Source of the DNA: Haemonchus contortus
Lineage: Eukaryota; Nematoda; Chromadorea; Rhabditida; Trichostrongylidae
DNA: 64,000 nucleotides
Reading direction: 5' to 3'
NCBI GenBank assembly: GCA_000469685.2
Contig: LS997562.1
Coordinates: 41,120,345 to 41,184,344 of the forward strand
Part shown: positions 13,101 through 25,532 of the stretch, piece after piece
Position numbering within the stretch: the first letter of the stretch is position 1
How the letters are laid out: every line of letters starts with the position of its first letter
Translations under genes and position numbers: made by a program
The notes under the pieces: generated by a model
What the model was told of the DNA's origin: nothing
Databases searched by the model: none
What the model saw: the letters and a program-made list of their open reading frames with translations, nothing else

Positions 13101-14159
13101 TTATGTCTATTGGTTTCTCTGTTGACTATTCTGCTCACATAACCTATGGGTATGTGGTTTCCGAAGCTCTTGTCCCGAGGGAGAAAGTCCGTGACGCCTT
13201 GGCCTCACTTGGATGGCCACTCTGCCAGGTGAGTAAGAGTTTTACTGATCTTGACTTTTACTCACTAAGAGTACGTTCAAAAGCAGCCGTATTTCAAGAT
13301 TATGCCCGTTTCCTCTCCGGCTGGCAGGTAAATTATGAGTTAGCCATATTATGCGCCCATGAGGTTGACATCTTATTTTACACACTCTCAATCGGAAAAA
13401 AATATTGAAGGTCTAATTGATTATTCTAAAATTGTGAACCATCCCGTCCAGTGGGACAAGTTGGCATGACTTAGCAAGCGTTATATTGAAAATGGAATTT
13501 CCATTCCACCGCATTCCAGGGTGCGTTGTCCACCATTATTGCCGTGTCGGTGCTGGCCGATGTTCCAGCTTACATGATCATCACCTTCTTCAAAACGGTA
13601 GCCATTTAGATTTCATTCTTTTCGACTGAAGTTTGATCTGGAAAATAGTCTTCCACTACAGGTATTCCTTTCAATCTCAATCGGTCTTCTCCATGGCCTC
13701 GTGTTCCTACCAGTACTGTTGTCGACCTTTGTTAGAGGATGCTGTTTCATGGACACGAATCACAAAGATGCCGTCGAGAAAATGAAGGTAAGCCTAGAGA
13801 AGGAGTTTTTATTATATGAGCCGCAGAGTATTCAAGGTATCCATGCTGTTGATAGGAGAACACTGACTCATGTAGTCGCTGTGTTAGTGCCAGTTTACTC
13901 GGCGGCAATCTACTATACCGTGGCATTGTAGGTAACTCCTGCCATCTTCAAAGACACTGTTACCCTTGAAGCTGGCGCTAAATGGCCACCATCAACGATA
14001 AATGGAATGATGACACCGTCGATACAGGTTTTTGAATCACCAGTAGTGTCTTATTCGTCACCCTCCAATGTACCTATCCCAATGTCGGAACATTCGTCGG
14101 CAGCAAGCATTCACAACCGTTCGCGTGCTTCATTAAAATCACCCGAACATCTTGAATAA
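7167..14159 (+). CDS. Patched-related (PTR) sterol-sensing-domain protein, complete, 24 exons
   Basis: About 934 aa. Exons: 7167-7293, 7587-7744, 7824-7912, 8191-8252, 8329-8425, 8538-8691, 8747-8855, 8940-9062, 9608-9712, 9789-9920, 10173-10273, 10564-10665, 10815-10858, 11197-11311, 11641-11742, 11823-11959, 12132-12284, 12390-12459, 12586-12675, 12809-12958, 13076-13228, 13520-13597, 13662-13787, 13932-14159. Phases agree at every junction. A first membrane helix follows the N-terminal FNYGRYLAKNP. The ectodomain contains YLFTPVGAQSKVERQ and a CPANKHV segment. The sterol-sensing domain spans exons 8-11 with the hallmark GIDNMF. The second half repeats the RND fold and carries GFSVDYSAH. 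In nematodes PTR proteins act in cuticle, moulting and membrane sterol or lipid handling; which paralogue this is, I cannot say. The 44-bp exon at 10815 has a weak GC|GTGGAC donor and is the least certain. A polyadenylation signal AATAAA lies at 14580. Confidence 0.93.
7970..8035 (+). repeat. 10-bp-period TGTCGC minisatellite, cluster A
   Basis: The intron after PTR exon 3 has five or six degenerate units of about 10 bp built on TGTCGCTnnn, for example tgtcgctcat, tgtcgcttac, tgccgcttga. Two larger clusters of the same unit lie in a later intron of the same gene. Confidence 0.75.
8103..8142. repeat. Short perfect inverted repeat
   Basis: Two 17-bp arms, TTTATTTATTCGTGCGT and its exact complement, flank the 6-base loop tctatt. 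It lies in a PTR intron just upstream of the acceptor of exon 4 (8191). It could form a hairpin in the pre-mRNA. Confidence 0.85.
9099..9437 (+). repeat. 10-bp-period TGTCGC minisatellite, clusters B and C
   Basis: Cluster B (about 9099-9300) and cluster C (about 9391-9437) fill much of PTR intron 8. Units keep a near-exact 10-bp step: tgtcgctatc, tgtcgcacaa, tgtcgcccat, and later tgtcgcgtag, tgtcgcctta, tgtcgctcaa. The TGTCGC core is kept while the other four positions vary, and the stop codons it meets show it is not coding. Confidence 0.8.
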
Positions 14160-15200
14160 TTTATGTGCCTTAATCTATCTAACTATTAACTTGATCATAG
14201 TATTACCAGTTAATCAATGTATTTCACAACACCTTTTTTTACTACTTAATTCCATTTTACGACCTTCTTACTGTTGTTGATTCGACTGGTTTTAGCGCGG
14301 CGTTATATTTACAAAACGTAGGCGTGGTTGTATAAGGAAATGACCATTGACGCATTCCCGCTCCCAGTTTTCACCCCTCTTTGGACAAGCGTCCTACTCT
14401 TTTCCATTTCGTCGTGCGGAGCCTTTTCAATGTCGCTCAAATTTTTAACATTGTCACTTTTTAAATAAGTTTCACGGGATTGACTACAATACGAGTATTA
14501 CTGACGTTCACTTCTACCATCTCAATTTTATGCCGGTTTAAAGTAACCAATTTATGTGCTTGTGTACTATATAACTGTGAATAAACTAATCGAAAAGTAC
14601 GTATTTCGATAGAACACCATTTTGATTGCTTCTATTGATTTTTATCAGATGTTATTCTTCTCATTAATCAGTAGTAATCACATAATTGTCATTGGAAAGA
14701 AATCACCACACATTTTGACTCGAGCAATAGACATATACGTTACTGGTATCAGTTGTATTTGTACAATAGATGTATGACAGTGAAATATGGAGCCAATAGA
14801 TAACCAGAAAGCGGCGTGTCATAAACGAAGAACAAACAGGGTCGCAAAAATTCAAACATCATAATTTTGATTTCAATGATGAGAAATCGAGAAAGTTCGA
14901 CAAAGGAGGCAAGTATCTATACACACAAAAAGCTGAAAATTTGAAATTTCGTAAATTCAAGGATGAAGTCGAAAAAATCTGAACTAGAACTAGATCCCAA
15001 AAAGCGGAAGTCCCGCCCACAATGAGCGGTTTTCTGACATTTGGTTAGTAAACTGCTTCACTATTGTAGATATCAATCGCTAACCAGGGCACTGAATACC
15101 AGCTCGAAAATCAAGGTAAAAAGGTGCCATCCTTAAACATCAAAGACAAAATTGAACATTAATACCTAGATATCTCTTCGTACTCTCATATACTCCTAGT
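14160..15200. other. 3'-to-3' spacer between PTR and WDR-23
   Basis: The PTR 3' UTR runs to about 14.6 kb, with AATAAA at 14580. The rest is AT-rich sequence without a supportable exon; part must be the 3' UTR of the convergent WDR-23 gene. Confidence 0.6.
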
Positions 15201-18200
15201 TCAAAGTGAGTACAGCAACTCGGGATTTGGTGACTCCGTAGTTGTCTCTCCGGTTCGTGCAGCATTCCTTCGTCTACTCGTGCATTTCAATCGACGCTGT
15301 ACAGCTTTGCGGCGTTTTACCACCGGCTGATAGAATTCGTCACAGGAATCTTCGGCGCCAATTTGATTCAGCTCACTAGATGTGACATGATCATGTCGTT
15401 CATCCCATTTCCATATTGCTGTTACACCGTCCCACTGAAAAACATTTTTGCATCACCAAATTCCAACTGTCTGGGTGACTGAAACTGAACAAAGCAAGCT
15501 TGTAAATTGCTGCCTGAGAAACTTCATCGCATGGTCATGTTGGGAGCTAAGGTTTATTCAGTTTAAGCTCAGCCAATCCAAGCTTCCAGTCGTCAAGTTA
15601 TGTGCTCTCTATCACAAGCATCAAAAAGGATGACGGAGTTTTTAGTGTGCGCTTATCAGAGACTGTAATCCACTTTTTCACTGTTGTACTTACATTCGGA
15701 TTTATACGGTAGAGTGGAGCCTGAGCGTGGAGGTTCTTAATTTATGCGAGAAGGAAGTTCACTCTTGACTGATTTATCATGATTGGCCGCCATCTGAATG
15801 CTAACAGGGATATAAGTTTCATTCGCTCATTTGTTCTGAATGCCGTCTTGATTTCCTTTTCCTAGTTATCCATTTAGCAACTAAAACGAACCAAGGAAAT
15901 GAGAATCAATGGGAACAAGGGGAGGAACAAAACCTCCTAGACGTAGGCGTAAAACGTAAAGATATGTATGAATTGGGAATGCAATACATCGGAATTTTTC
16001 CCTTAATAGTTTACTACAAGTTAGTGGTATACCGTAAACTTGTCATTCAGTTACATAATATCTAATACCATATTTGAATGAAAAGTTCTACTGCTATTAA
16101 AAGAATCTAGCTACCTATGTCCTAAAGTAAAGACGGATAGAAAAATGGCGGTATTAACGTGATACAACTGATCTCAACGACCTTCCGAACAATTCTATAA
16201 ACGCTGCCTTTCTGTAAAATTAGGAACGATCGAGTAAGGCCTTGATACGATCGTCTCCAAGAGCCTTCACTCACTTATTAACCAAAACTTGTCAAAAGGA
16301 ACTTCATAGGCAACAAAACAGTTGGTCATAAGAGTTTCCGTTTTCTTGAGTCATAGCACTCTGAAGAAAATAAATCCTATACTTTTTTATTCAGAAGAGC
16401 CGATTTTCTAGCAATTTCTGGACCAGGAATAACTCACCCCCGCTCACCCTGAAATCTCGCTTATTTGGTATTCACATAAAACCTACCTTGCAAAGAACTT
16501 TGAACTGCAAATGGCCTGATTTTTACAACATTTTGGAATAGAAAGTTCTTAACTCACAGCACAAGTAGCAATCTCATTGCTTGATGGGTTCCAATCAACA
16601 TCACGAACAACTGCTACGTGTCCTGGTAGCCTTCGAGAGACCGGATTCGGATTTGATCCGTCGGTCGGTGATGACAAGTTTGCCAACAAGTCGTAGACTG
16701 TAACAATTGCAATAAATATATCTATTTATCGAAATAAAACTGCCTCTGTGAAATGCCAACTCACTGACGACTTCCCCCCGTGCACATCCCGTATATATAT
16801 ACTTCTTGCCGGTCCTGCTTGGAGAGAATTTAGCCCTCACCAAAGTGTGCAGCACGCTGTGTCCTCTTAGAGTTATCACCGACGTGTCACCTAAACCTCA
16901 ACCAATAATCGGATGCGATAGCAAATTAACTTTTTCTCATACCAACCCTTGAGCGGGATAAGAGTGCAACGGGGTGCTGGCTGCCAACGGTAATCCCATG
17001 ACTGCTGCCGAACACAGTTCACTGTTTTTCGCTGGAACAGAGTGTTTGAATTCAAACATTACATGACTGAAGAATAACATCAAACTTATTCCTCAGCCAC
17101 GTACAAAATGTTATCTGAAATAACTAACCGCTGCCTCTTCATTGGAAAACCGACGCAGATCCCACACTTTGATTGTTTGATCCTTTGAATTACTCAAAAG
17201 ATACCTAAGAAGATAGGTTAATCATACGACACCTAGACCAGCGATGAATATCAACGAGTTACCTATCATCGCCGCGTGCGTCAATATATGTGATTCCATC
17301 ACGGTGACCAGCAAACACGCCCACAGGTTGGTAGTCCATTTCTCCGAAAGCCCGACGATCGTAAACCTGCATTAAAGAAAACAGTGAAAAATTTAAAAGA
17401 AAACTAACAGTAAGTTGTCATAGGTTTTTTGGTTTTTGCTTATTTAGCGGATGAAATAGGTTACAAAAAATTTTCTCTTTCCGCACTTCATTTTCAAGAC
17501 CGTGTTGGTATCATCTCACCAGTTTTCCCAACGCTAATTTTCGCAGAGCAGAGAAAAAATAAAGATTAGCTGTAATGTAAACCGAACGCAACGCCAATGG
17601 CGCCTTACTCGATACCCTGAGCACCCCGGTTTTGTTGTGTATGGAGCAACAATGTTTTACCATAAGGCTCAAAATGACAAAAGAAAAAGGAGCCAAACAG
17701 GGAACACAGTTGGAGTATCTTTTGTAAAGCTTCAAATATGCACCTTCACAAGGCCATCATCGCCTCCACTGTACAATAGATTGGAATCGGTGTCACCGTA
17801 GCAAACTGCATTAATGTCATCTGCATGTGCATCGGAAATGCTTACAACCTAAATTTGGACATTGAATTACTGAGTTTATAAACAATTTGGACATTATGAA
17901 ATTATCAGTAAACGAATACTAATATTTATTTCAGAAACACCAATTCAGGTGTTAAACACCGGGGAAAAACGATTCTGATTAGTAAGAAACCCACCCTGCT
18001 CATTGATTCCAAATCATAAATGTGTAAATTACGGTCAGAACCGCCACACAATACTTCGTGCCCACGTCGCGAAAATCGTAGAGAAAATATAGCCATACTT
18101 CTAAAGAGAAGTTGCTGATGACTATTTATCAACACATGCCAGTGAGTGACTACTTTCAGTCTAATCAAAATGAGCACTCACGCTTCTTGGCTGGGAACAG

Positions 18201-21200
18201 GGAGTTCTGTCCAAGAAACACCAGAAGGATTGTCCGATGTACATTCTGATAATCTAAAAAACAAGTAATACTCGGAAAATCTCCTAGTAGTCACGAAATA
18301 GCAATGATACCTCGCGAAAAACACGGAATCCTTCCAGGTTCCATAACATAGCGCATCTCCTCTACGATTCACAGCTACATCGAGAATTGACCAAGTGGTT
18401 ATGGGGACCTGAAATCAAGATATCATAATCATAACCAAGAATTAGCCTTAACAGATACATAGTTAAAATATATTTAAGCAGACAAAGCTAAAACGATGAG
18501 AGACTGAAAGTAGGACGCAGGGTTGCAGGCCTGCGGGGCAACATAGGGCAGTAGTGTAATTTTACTCAGCTTGGAACATCGGTCGGACCTAACTTAGAAA
18601 GGTTAGCAGTCATGTTCCATTTGATCATTGTCTCAGCAAGTGGTGGGAAAAGCCCAGTTTAATAAACTGAAGTGCGATTTCGAATTATAAGGAACTATCA
18701 ACTCACTCGTATAGCCTTCTTCAACAAATAACGATCTCTTGGACCACGTTGTTCGAAAAACCGAATAAACTCATCTGAAGTGATGAGTTAAAGCAGGAAG
18801 AAATTGAAATTAACAATAGAAAACCATGATGTCGAGCAGCAAAATATGTTCTAACCTTGGCTAGAGACAACCAATTCTTCGCCGCCTTTGATGTATGAAC
18901 AGCAGAACGATTTCGATCTCAATTTGTCCACTATCCTTCTGCAGTTCGGTAGAAATCTGAACGCAAAAGAAGAAAATAAGGTTCTCTCCAATCCAGTAGA
19001 AGGTTTTGTCAAATCAAAATTCCTACAAGAACCCTTGGTTTAACAAGCTGCAAGAATTACAACAAACGCAGAGCGCTCACGAAATGTCACTGCAATCAAA
19101 TCGCGGAAGATGGATGAATCCCAAATTAAATCCATACTCACTGGTTAAGAATTTTGGTTTTCGTTCCCAACGTCATCGATTTGCCACCAGAAGGCCGAGA
19201 GATTTCGCGTTGACAACAGACCTTAGCGATGCTGGTAGATGCCGTACTTAACCCATTGCATAAGCATAGAATATCCTCCCGCAAATCTTGGAATGTCTGA
19301 AACAGATCGAAATAGGGCTTCTTACTATTAGGTTGAGTCATAAGTCCTCGGACAATGTGATAGTGATGACTTCTAGCGATCATAACTCGGGAAAGAGGTG
19401 ACGAAAGTGAACGAGCGCGGCATTGTTAGATAGAGTATGGAAAGCTCTCTCAAACGCATACTGGAGAAGGCACCTAACTGTTTCCTTTCCAGCAACTGTG
19501 CCTCATGATTTCAAGCCGTCGCAACTCCACATCCGCAACACCATCATATTTATTTTTTTATCTGGCCATGAACCCGCGGCAATCGATAGAGGCATGAAAG
19601 ACGTTCACAAGCAGGAGGTGTACAATTTACAAGTGGCACCAGTAGGTCGCATCGGGCGACTATTCCGTCGAAAATGAAGACCGTCCGGGACGCTCGATGA
19701 AGTTGGATTTGAAGGTGCTGCGGAGCCAGGTGGAAGCCGATCCGTATCAAACTACTCGTGAACTGGCAGTCACCCTTGGGGAGTCAGTCCACAGTTCTTC
19801 GTGGATTGAAGTCAATCGACAAGGTGTGAAAGCTCAGTCCATAGATGCCTCACGCTTTGAAGCAGTATGACATAGACCGCCGCGACGACGTGGCACTTTC
19901 TCTCCTCACGCTCAAGGGCACCATACGTGGCTCGAGTACCTAGTCACCAGGGGCGCGAAGTCGAACCTCTACTCTATCGTTCACCGGCGTGCTCAACGGA
20001 TTGACAAAGGTGCGCATGCGGAAGACTCCCCCAAACCCAACGTACACGCCAAGGAGGTTATGCTCTGATTCTGGTGGAGCGCTCTCCGTGTCGAATAATG
20101 GGAGCTGCTAGACGAAGGATGCACAGTGATCGCAACGTCTACATTACGCAACTGAGGAATTTGAAGGCGAATCCCGAAGATACACGTCCACAGCAGCACA
20201 AAGTTTACTTCCAGCACGACAACGCTCGCCCTCACATTGCAAGAACGACCAAAACTGAACTGACGAATTTCGGCAGGACAAGTTTACCACACCAACCATG
20301 TTCCTCAGACTTGGATCCCTCGGATTACCACCTTTTTCCGGATCTTCAACGTCATCTGAATGGTCAGGACTTTCAAACCCGCGACGACATCAAAACGGCA
20401 CTGGTGCAGTTCTCCAAGGGTCAGCTCCCAGCGTTCTAAAGCAAGGACATCGACGATCTGCCCAAGCATTGGCAGAAGACTATCGATGCCAATGGGGCAT
20501 ATTTCAAATGATTCGCTATTGTCGTTTAAAAATTGTAAGATAAATATTATCATTGCCAATTTGTCCGAGGACTTATGACTCAACCTAATAAATGTTATAA
20601 AAAAACAGCAATACAAACCTCAGGGTTACCAATGTACATACGACCATTTTTCGAATTTTCCGACATTTTCAAATGCATTTCAAACATTTCTTGACGACGA
20701 CGCTGTGTGGTCCGTGGACAAGCAGTTTCGGACAGCGCATCTTCATCCGAACTGCTTGTTTCGTCCTTTTCATTGCGTAACAAACTGGAGACCGAGTCCT
20801 CCTGCACTTATGTTTTTTTAACATAAAACGCAAACAACTACTAAATATAAAGATGACGCATTCATATAAATCAAGATCAATACACTAATAAAAGCAAAAA
20901 TAAAACGAAAATAACTGGGTAGCATACCAAGTCGGTGTCGTCATAGTTGACGGAGGAATGACCGGCTTCTTCTTGCAACATCTGCCCACCGGCAATCGGC
21001 TGGAAATTATAGTTTGATTCCGAGTCCAGTAACGATCACACTCGATTAACCGCAAGCCTTTGTTTAGAATTTTTGACTGAAGCCGGAACACGGAGGAGAG
21101 CGACCGTTCAAGACAGAATTCGCCCTTTCCTCCATCATTACTTTTATCGGGTTGTAATAAAGTGTTCGAAATGAATAGGAATTCTAGGGATTAATAACTG

Positions 21201-21350
21201 CCGAGCCCGAAAACGCAGAAAACTTCCTGATAGTAGTGGAGAAAGATAAATAACATACGCAGTCCGTTAAAGTGTCCTCCATTCTTCTATGTAACGCTGC
21301 AATCTCAGCGGCTGCCGATAGTATCACAAATGGATCAGGATTCTGATTAG
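15201..21350 (-). CDS. wdr-23: WDR-23 / DCAF11 WD40 substrate receptor of CUL4-DDB1
   Basis: Exons from 5' to 3' on the minus strand: 21259-21350, 20928-20999, 20619-20801, 19253-19296, 18856-18956, 18707-18774, 18311-18408, 18182-18253, 17995-18100, 17744-17848, 17263-17366, 17129-17204, 16947-17031, 16765-16890, 16558-16697, 15201-15434. They join in phase to about 568 aa. DCAF11 landmarks follow in order: FLPN entry to the propeller, SGGDDGLVK, VYDRRAFGEMDYQPVG, LLSNSKDQTIKVWDLRRFS, RQQSWDYRWQ, LRGHSVLHTLVRAKFSP, and CAWDGVTAIWKW in the last blade. A basic tail rich in Lys/Arg follows. In C. elegans WDR-23 sends SKN-1/Nrf for degradation, so this is likely a stress-response repressor. The first listed exon begins mid-codon, so an unseen 5' exon holds the true start unless translation starts at the Met at 20981. 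The 44-bp exon at 19253 is supported mainly by phase. A mariner sits in intron 19297-20618. Confidence 0.93.
19328..20588 (+). mobile_element. Mariner (Tc1/mariner) element, degenerate
   Basis: A 1261-bp element bounded by TA on both sides (19326-19327 and 20589-20590). Its 28-bp terminal inverted repeats are perfect and begin TTAGGTTGAGTCATAAGTCC. The transposase lies on the plus strand, antisense to WDR-23. Its C-terminal half still shows HDNARPHIA and SDLDPSDYHLF, with 34 residues between the two aspartates, the D34D spacing of mariner. Frames are broken upstream, so no full transposase is encoded. Size and setting resemble hookworm mariners such as bandit, but I could not compare sequences. 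Perfect ends with a decayed gene suggest a non-autonomous copy that may have moved while its gene was already dead. Confidence 0.93.
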
Positions 21351-21584
21351 CTGAAATCAGACAATAGACAGTAATCCTTGTCAGCCAGAAGGGAAAAAAG
21401 CTGAATTGTCGTATATGAAGTCCCCAGAATCAGGACCCCAAGATTAGAAACAAAATGCAAAAAAGTTTGTATAGTTTTTTTTTGCATAGAATTGTTTCAA
21501 ACGAGTTTCAAAAATTAATAACAGACCAGTAAAAGCATACGTGCAGTGAAATAAAAGACAAAGGTATAAAGTTTCTAGCGCCAA

Positions 21585-21790
21585 TCAACCTCGTTTCGAA
21601 ACCCTCCCGTATTCCACTTGCATTCAGAATCCTAACGACGCATTGAATGCGAATAAGCTCTCTGCAATGACTTCTTTTGGCCAGCCAATGGTAGCGCCTT
21701 TACACATACCTCCCACACAAGTCTGGTACCAAATAATGGACCTCGAAGAGATGGAAGACTAGGATGGCTACGGCGAGAATCGATAAAACC
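21585..21790 (-). repeat. SINE-like repeat, degenerate copy 4
   Basis: It shares with the other copies the blocks tgaatgcg, gcaatgactt, tggccagcca, caagtctggtaccaa and gatggaag, in the same order and spacing. The tRNA-like head has decayed and the B box cannot be recognised. It lies just upstream of the first identified WDR-23 exon. Confidence 0.5.
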
Positions 21791-24392
21791 TTCGCCCTGG
21801 TGTAGAGTAATACTATTGGACTTCTTAATTATTCAAAGAGATAGTAAATATTTGTGTTGTAGGGAAAGAGTGACCTGCTGCTGACCCGAACTGAACAATC
21901 AATTTCTCACTTTTTTTTCTGAACCGTTGATAGACCTCGGTATCAAACTGTTATCAGCGCTACGTGCGACTGTACATTATTGCGTATTGATCACCAAATG
22001 AACCTCCAGCAGAATGGTAGGGGAGCTAACTCAACTGGGAGGGGAAAAAATGAGACCTAATTCAACTAATCCTAGACAATATAAATTTGGTCTAGAAAGT
22101 CAGTCAAGTCAAAGTCAAAACAAGGGAGAAGAGAACTACGCAAAGCTAAAAAAACCAATTAATCATCACGAAATCACTATGGTGGGGTTATGAGCACCTT
22201 ATTGTTAAATATAATAGCATTATCCTTACGATTTACCCCATACTAAGTGTCACCCCATACGTGCATCTGCCTATTACTGCATACTTTTGCAATTAATGAC
22301 AACAAAACCTGGCTTATCATTCAAATACCAATGCTGTCCAATTCACTCCAGTTAGTTACAAATCTAAAACGTTTCTCAATCGCTTCTGATAAGAGAAACT
22401 GGTATAAAAGATGTAAAAATTGAACATTCTTGATTAAAAAATCACAAAAATAAAAAAGTGACTAATTTTGATAAAAACACATACCACAAAGATTTATTAC
22501 CTATAGAATGGATTGCTAGCTGTTTTGATGGGTATATGAACGTTCTCAAAGTGAGAAATGATGAGAACCAGCCTCCCATTCAAAGTAAAACACGTCCTGT
22601 ACAAAATGCCGTTGACAGTGTATTAGCAAAAAACCATTCTGAAAATGATCCCGATCGATCTGGTAAAACTGTTCAGAAGGATGATAAAACGAGGAAAAAA
22701 ACTGAGCTCAACCGAGAGAAAATGATTACAAATAGGGCCGAACGAACGACCGACCACCGACACCAGCCCCATCACAAGCCAAGTCGTCGTTATCGATTGA
22801 TGCACGAGACAGCGCCCAGGAACATGTGATGTCGGGGAGGGTACGTAGAGAAACGGGAATAACCGCCAGGGAAATGTGTATGGGTAGAAGGTGGAGAAAC
22901 GACCGCCCGGCGAATACAGGTTTGTATCGATAGATCTTTGAATTAGCAACTCAACCAAACTGCGACCCACCGACTAAAAAATTACTTCATTGGAAAAAGT
23001 TGGTTACAGCGAAATGGAAAAGTTGATGTCTAGGTATCTAAAGGGTAAAGTGCTTGAGAACTTAAAGGACAAGGAACCAATGAGTCAGAATAGTATGCCT
23101 TGTTAGTACATTAGGGGGATTTTAACGTCCCATGAATGTGTCACACCGTAACTCCCTAGTACCCCACGCCCACCGCGTGGGCTTCACCCGGGTACCTTTC
23201 CTTTGCGTCGTATATGTGACGGGTGTCTTGAAGGCGCTTCAGCCTGTGTTTGGGTTACTGTGTCACACATTCACGGGACGATTAAATCTGTCTGGTGTTA
23301 GAACTCCAATCAAATTTGCACGAGTTCGACAATTCCTCTCGCCCTTCCAGGTAAAGGGGTGGGCACGGTGGTGGGGCAAATGGATAGGCCAAGGGTTGAA
23401 GGCCCTCTGCTGGAAAACAACTTGGTTCCAGAGAGCATGACCAATGTTAGAATCCCGCCATCCCACATCCCATGTTTTTTTGCGATGTGGTCGAGGATGC
23501 GCTATGCCTACGTCATCCCACCAACTGAATTCCTTTCGACTCATGGCCAGTCGATCAGAGAGGCTTGAGATGTTCCCTAGCTTGCACTCTATCCGACCAT
23601 CCGTCCGTCGATGTTGATAATGACTCTGATTCCTGGCTCCTTCGTGTAGTAGTAACACCAACTGGCAGCAATGGAAACCCTCCTGAACTAACAAATAACC
23701 TAGTAAGAGTAGCCCTTGAAGAATCAGGTCGGGAATCGGGATCGGGAAGAATCGGGTTGGATGTTGAAATTTTCAGACCAGTTCTCATCCCTTCCATCTA
23801 TAACCGTCTCGTTCCAACAGTCACCAGAACACCGTTAATGTGTACGATTCACATGATTTTCAATCTGTCACCAGTTGGGAGCTCCCAATTCCTATGTGGG
23901 GCACGTGGATGAAAATTCTGATCATTTCACTTAAGTCTGCTATTTGACTCAGCGAGAGAGAGAGAAAACGAGAAGGATAGAAATGAGGATATGATAGAGA
24001 GTCACGTTTACATTAATGACAAAAACATTGGACGAAGGATGACAACGGCTGAACCCAATGCACCTACCGTAATCTGATGACGTAGAAAATAAACAAGTTA
24101 TCGGTGTGACTGCGAAGAACGCCCACCATTTCTCAATTGTCATCATGTAGACCAAGGTCGAGGCGTAACGATGAGGTATTTTCACTACAAACAACAGCTA
24201 CACTGAATTTCACCTGAATGACACAAACAAGACAACCCTCACACTCTCTTCCCCCCTCTCCTCAACATCCCTTCTAGTCCTTTGGTCCCTCAGTGAGAAG
24301 GAAAGAGGATCTGTTTGTCTGGAGCTTGGTTTTAACCTTCAGTAGTACCCCTTTCCTCAGGATGACCGATACGCCTATCCGCTTCCCCCCCC

Positions 24393-24440
24393 CCCCCTAT
24401 TCCTGTTCCCGGGTGTCAAGATGGAAACAGGAATAGGGGG
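24393..24440. repeat. Hairpin with C/G-run arms
   Basis: CCCCCTATTCCTGTT (24393-24407) is matched by its exact complement at 24426-24440 across an 18-base loop. The left arm continues into a longer C run and the right flank is G-rich, so the stem could extend with wobble. No role is apparent. Confidence 0.8.
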
Positions 24441-24534
24441 AAGAGGGTAGGGGAGGGGGGAAATCCATGGGCCATGCTTGTAATGATGCGACTTTTGGCA
24501 CTATATCACCTGGGCCCACAATGTCAAAAGGATA

Positions 24535-24815
24535 AAGTCTTGGGGCGTTAATCAACCCCGTCTGAAGGATGCGCCCACGCATTTGACTTCCATTAGAATC
24601 GTAGTGGCGTTTGAATGCGTATATGGCCTATACAATGACTTGCAGTGGCCAGCCGACGTACAATTCAGAGCTTTCATCCTCCCAAACAAGTCTGGTACCA
24701 ATCAAACGACCCCAGAGGGATGGAAGGTCTGGTTGGCCTAGGCGGTTCGGGAACCAACCCGTGACCGTGCGTGAGAGGTAGGGCGCCACTTGCCACTACA
24801 CCTCCTACGCCCTAT
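24535..24815 (-). repeat. tRNA-derived SINE-like repeat, copy 2
   Basis: It aligns with copy 1 over its whole length, sharing ggatgcgccca, gtatatggcctata, gtctggtaccaatcaa, gagggatggaagg, tggttggcct and gccacttgccact. The B box has been altered by a small insertion. The minus-strand tRNA-like head lies at the right end. Confidence 0.65.
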
Positions 24816-25269
24816 GAAGCTCCGTCTCTCGATGAAAAGATTTCCTGTTATGGAATTTTAATCTTTTCAACTACGATAAACAGTAGTGGGACCACTTTAT
24901 AAGCACATTTCTTTCCTGAATTATGTGCATTGTCAATTCTTGATCGTTGATGAGGAGAGACTTATCTTTTCAACCAATTGTACGGCATGAGCTGTTATCT
25001 TCTCGCACCTGGTCTTTGCTACCTTTGGGGGTCAACCGCCTGATCAGTGCTGTCAAGAGTTCCACCAAGGCTAGTAAGAGTAAAGTGAAATAGCTGAGGG
25101 AATCAGTGACCTACTCTGAACAGCAGATGAATGGAGCCTACCAGTGCCTCACATAGTCTTAAGTGATCGAATTCGGCTCTTCTTATTATTTTCCCATGGT
25201 GAACATATGAGATAAGTATATTGAGTCACTAAAAGGAAGTACCTAATATGAGCCTAGAGAATGAAGGGT

Positions 25270-25532
25270 GAAAGCTCTGGCGTTAATCAATTTTGATTGG
25301 GGATGCGCCTCGCATACGACTTCTATTCAGAATCGTAGTGGCGGTTTGAATGCGCATGTGGCCTATACAGTGACTTGGGGTGGAGAACGAAGTAAAAGTT
25401 AACGATTTTATCCTCCTCCACCGAGTAACCGATATCAAAAGAGTGGAAGGCTGGCTTGGACAGGGCGAATATCCAGCCAGGTTTTGAACCGGGACCAGCC
25501 ATGGGTGATGGCACCACTTGACCGTCCCATTC
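25270..25532 (-). repeat. tRNA-derived SINE-like repeat, copy 3
   Basis: It lies 0.5 kb from copy 2 in the same orientation. It shares ggcgttaatcaa, ggatgcgcc, agaatcgtagtggcg, tgtggcctataca and tggaaggctgg. The minus-strand B box GGTTCAAAACC is close to consensus. The left ends of copies 2 and 3 both begin with gcgttaatcaa, which marks one family boundary. Confidence 0.62.

Noticed and set aside
22458..22829. 123-codon frame, Lys/Arg-rich
   Set aside because: No motif, no splice context and no homology that I recognise. The composition looks like AT-rich intergenic DNA followed by a short cgaacgaacgac-type run.
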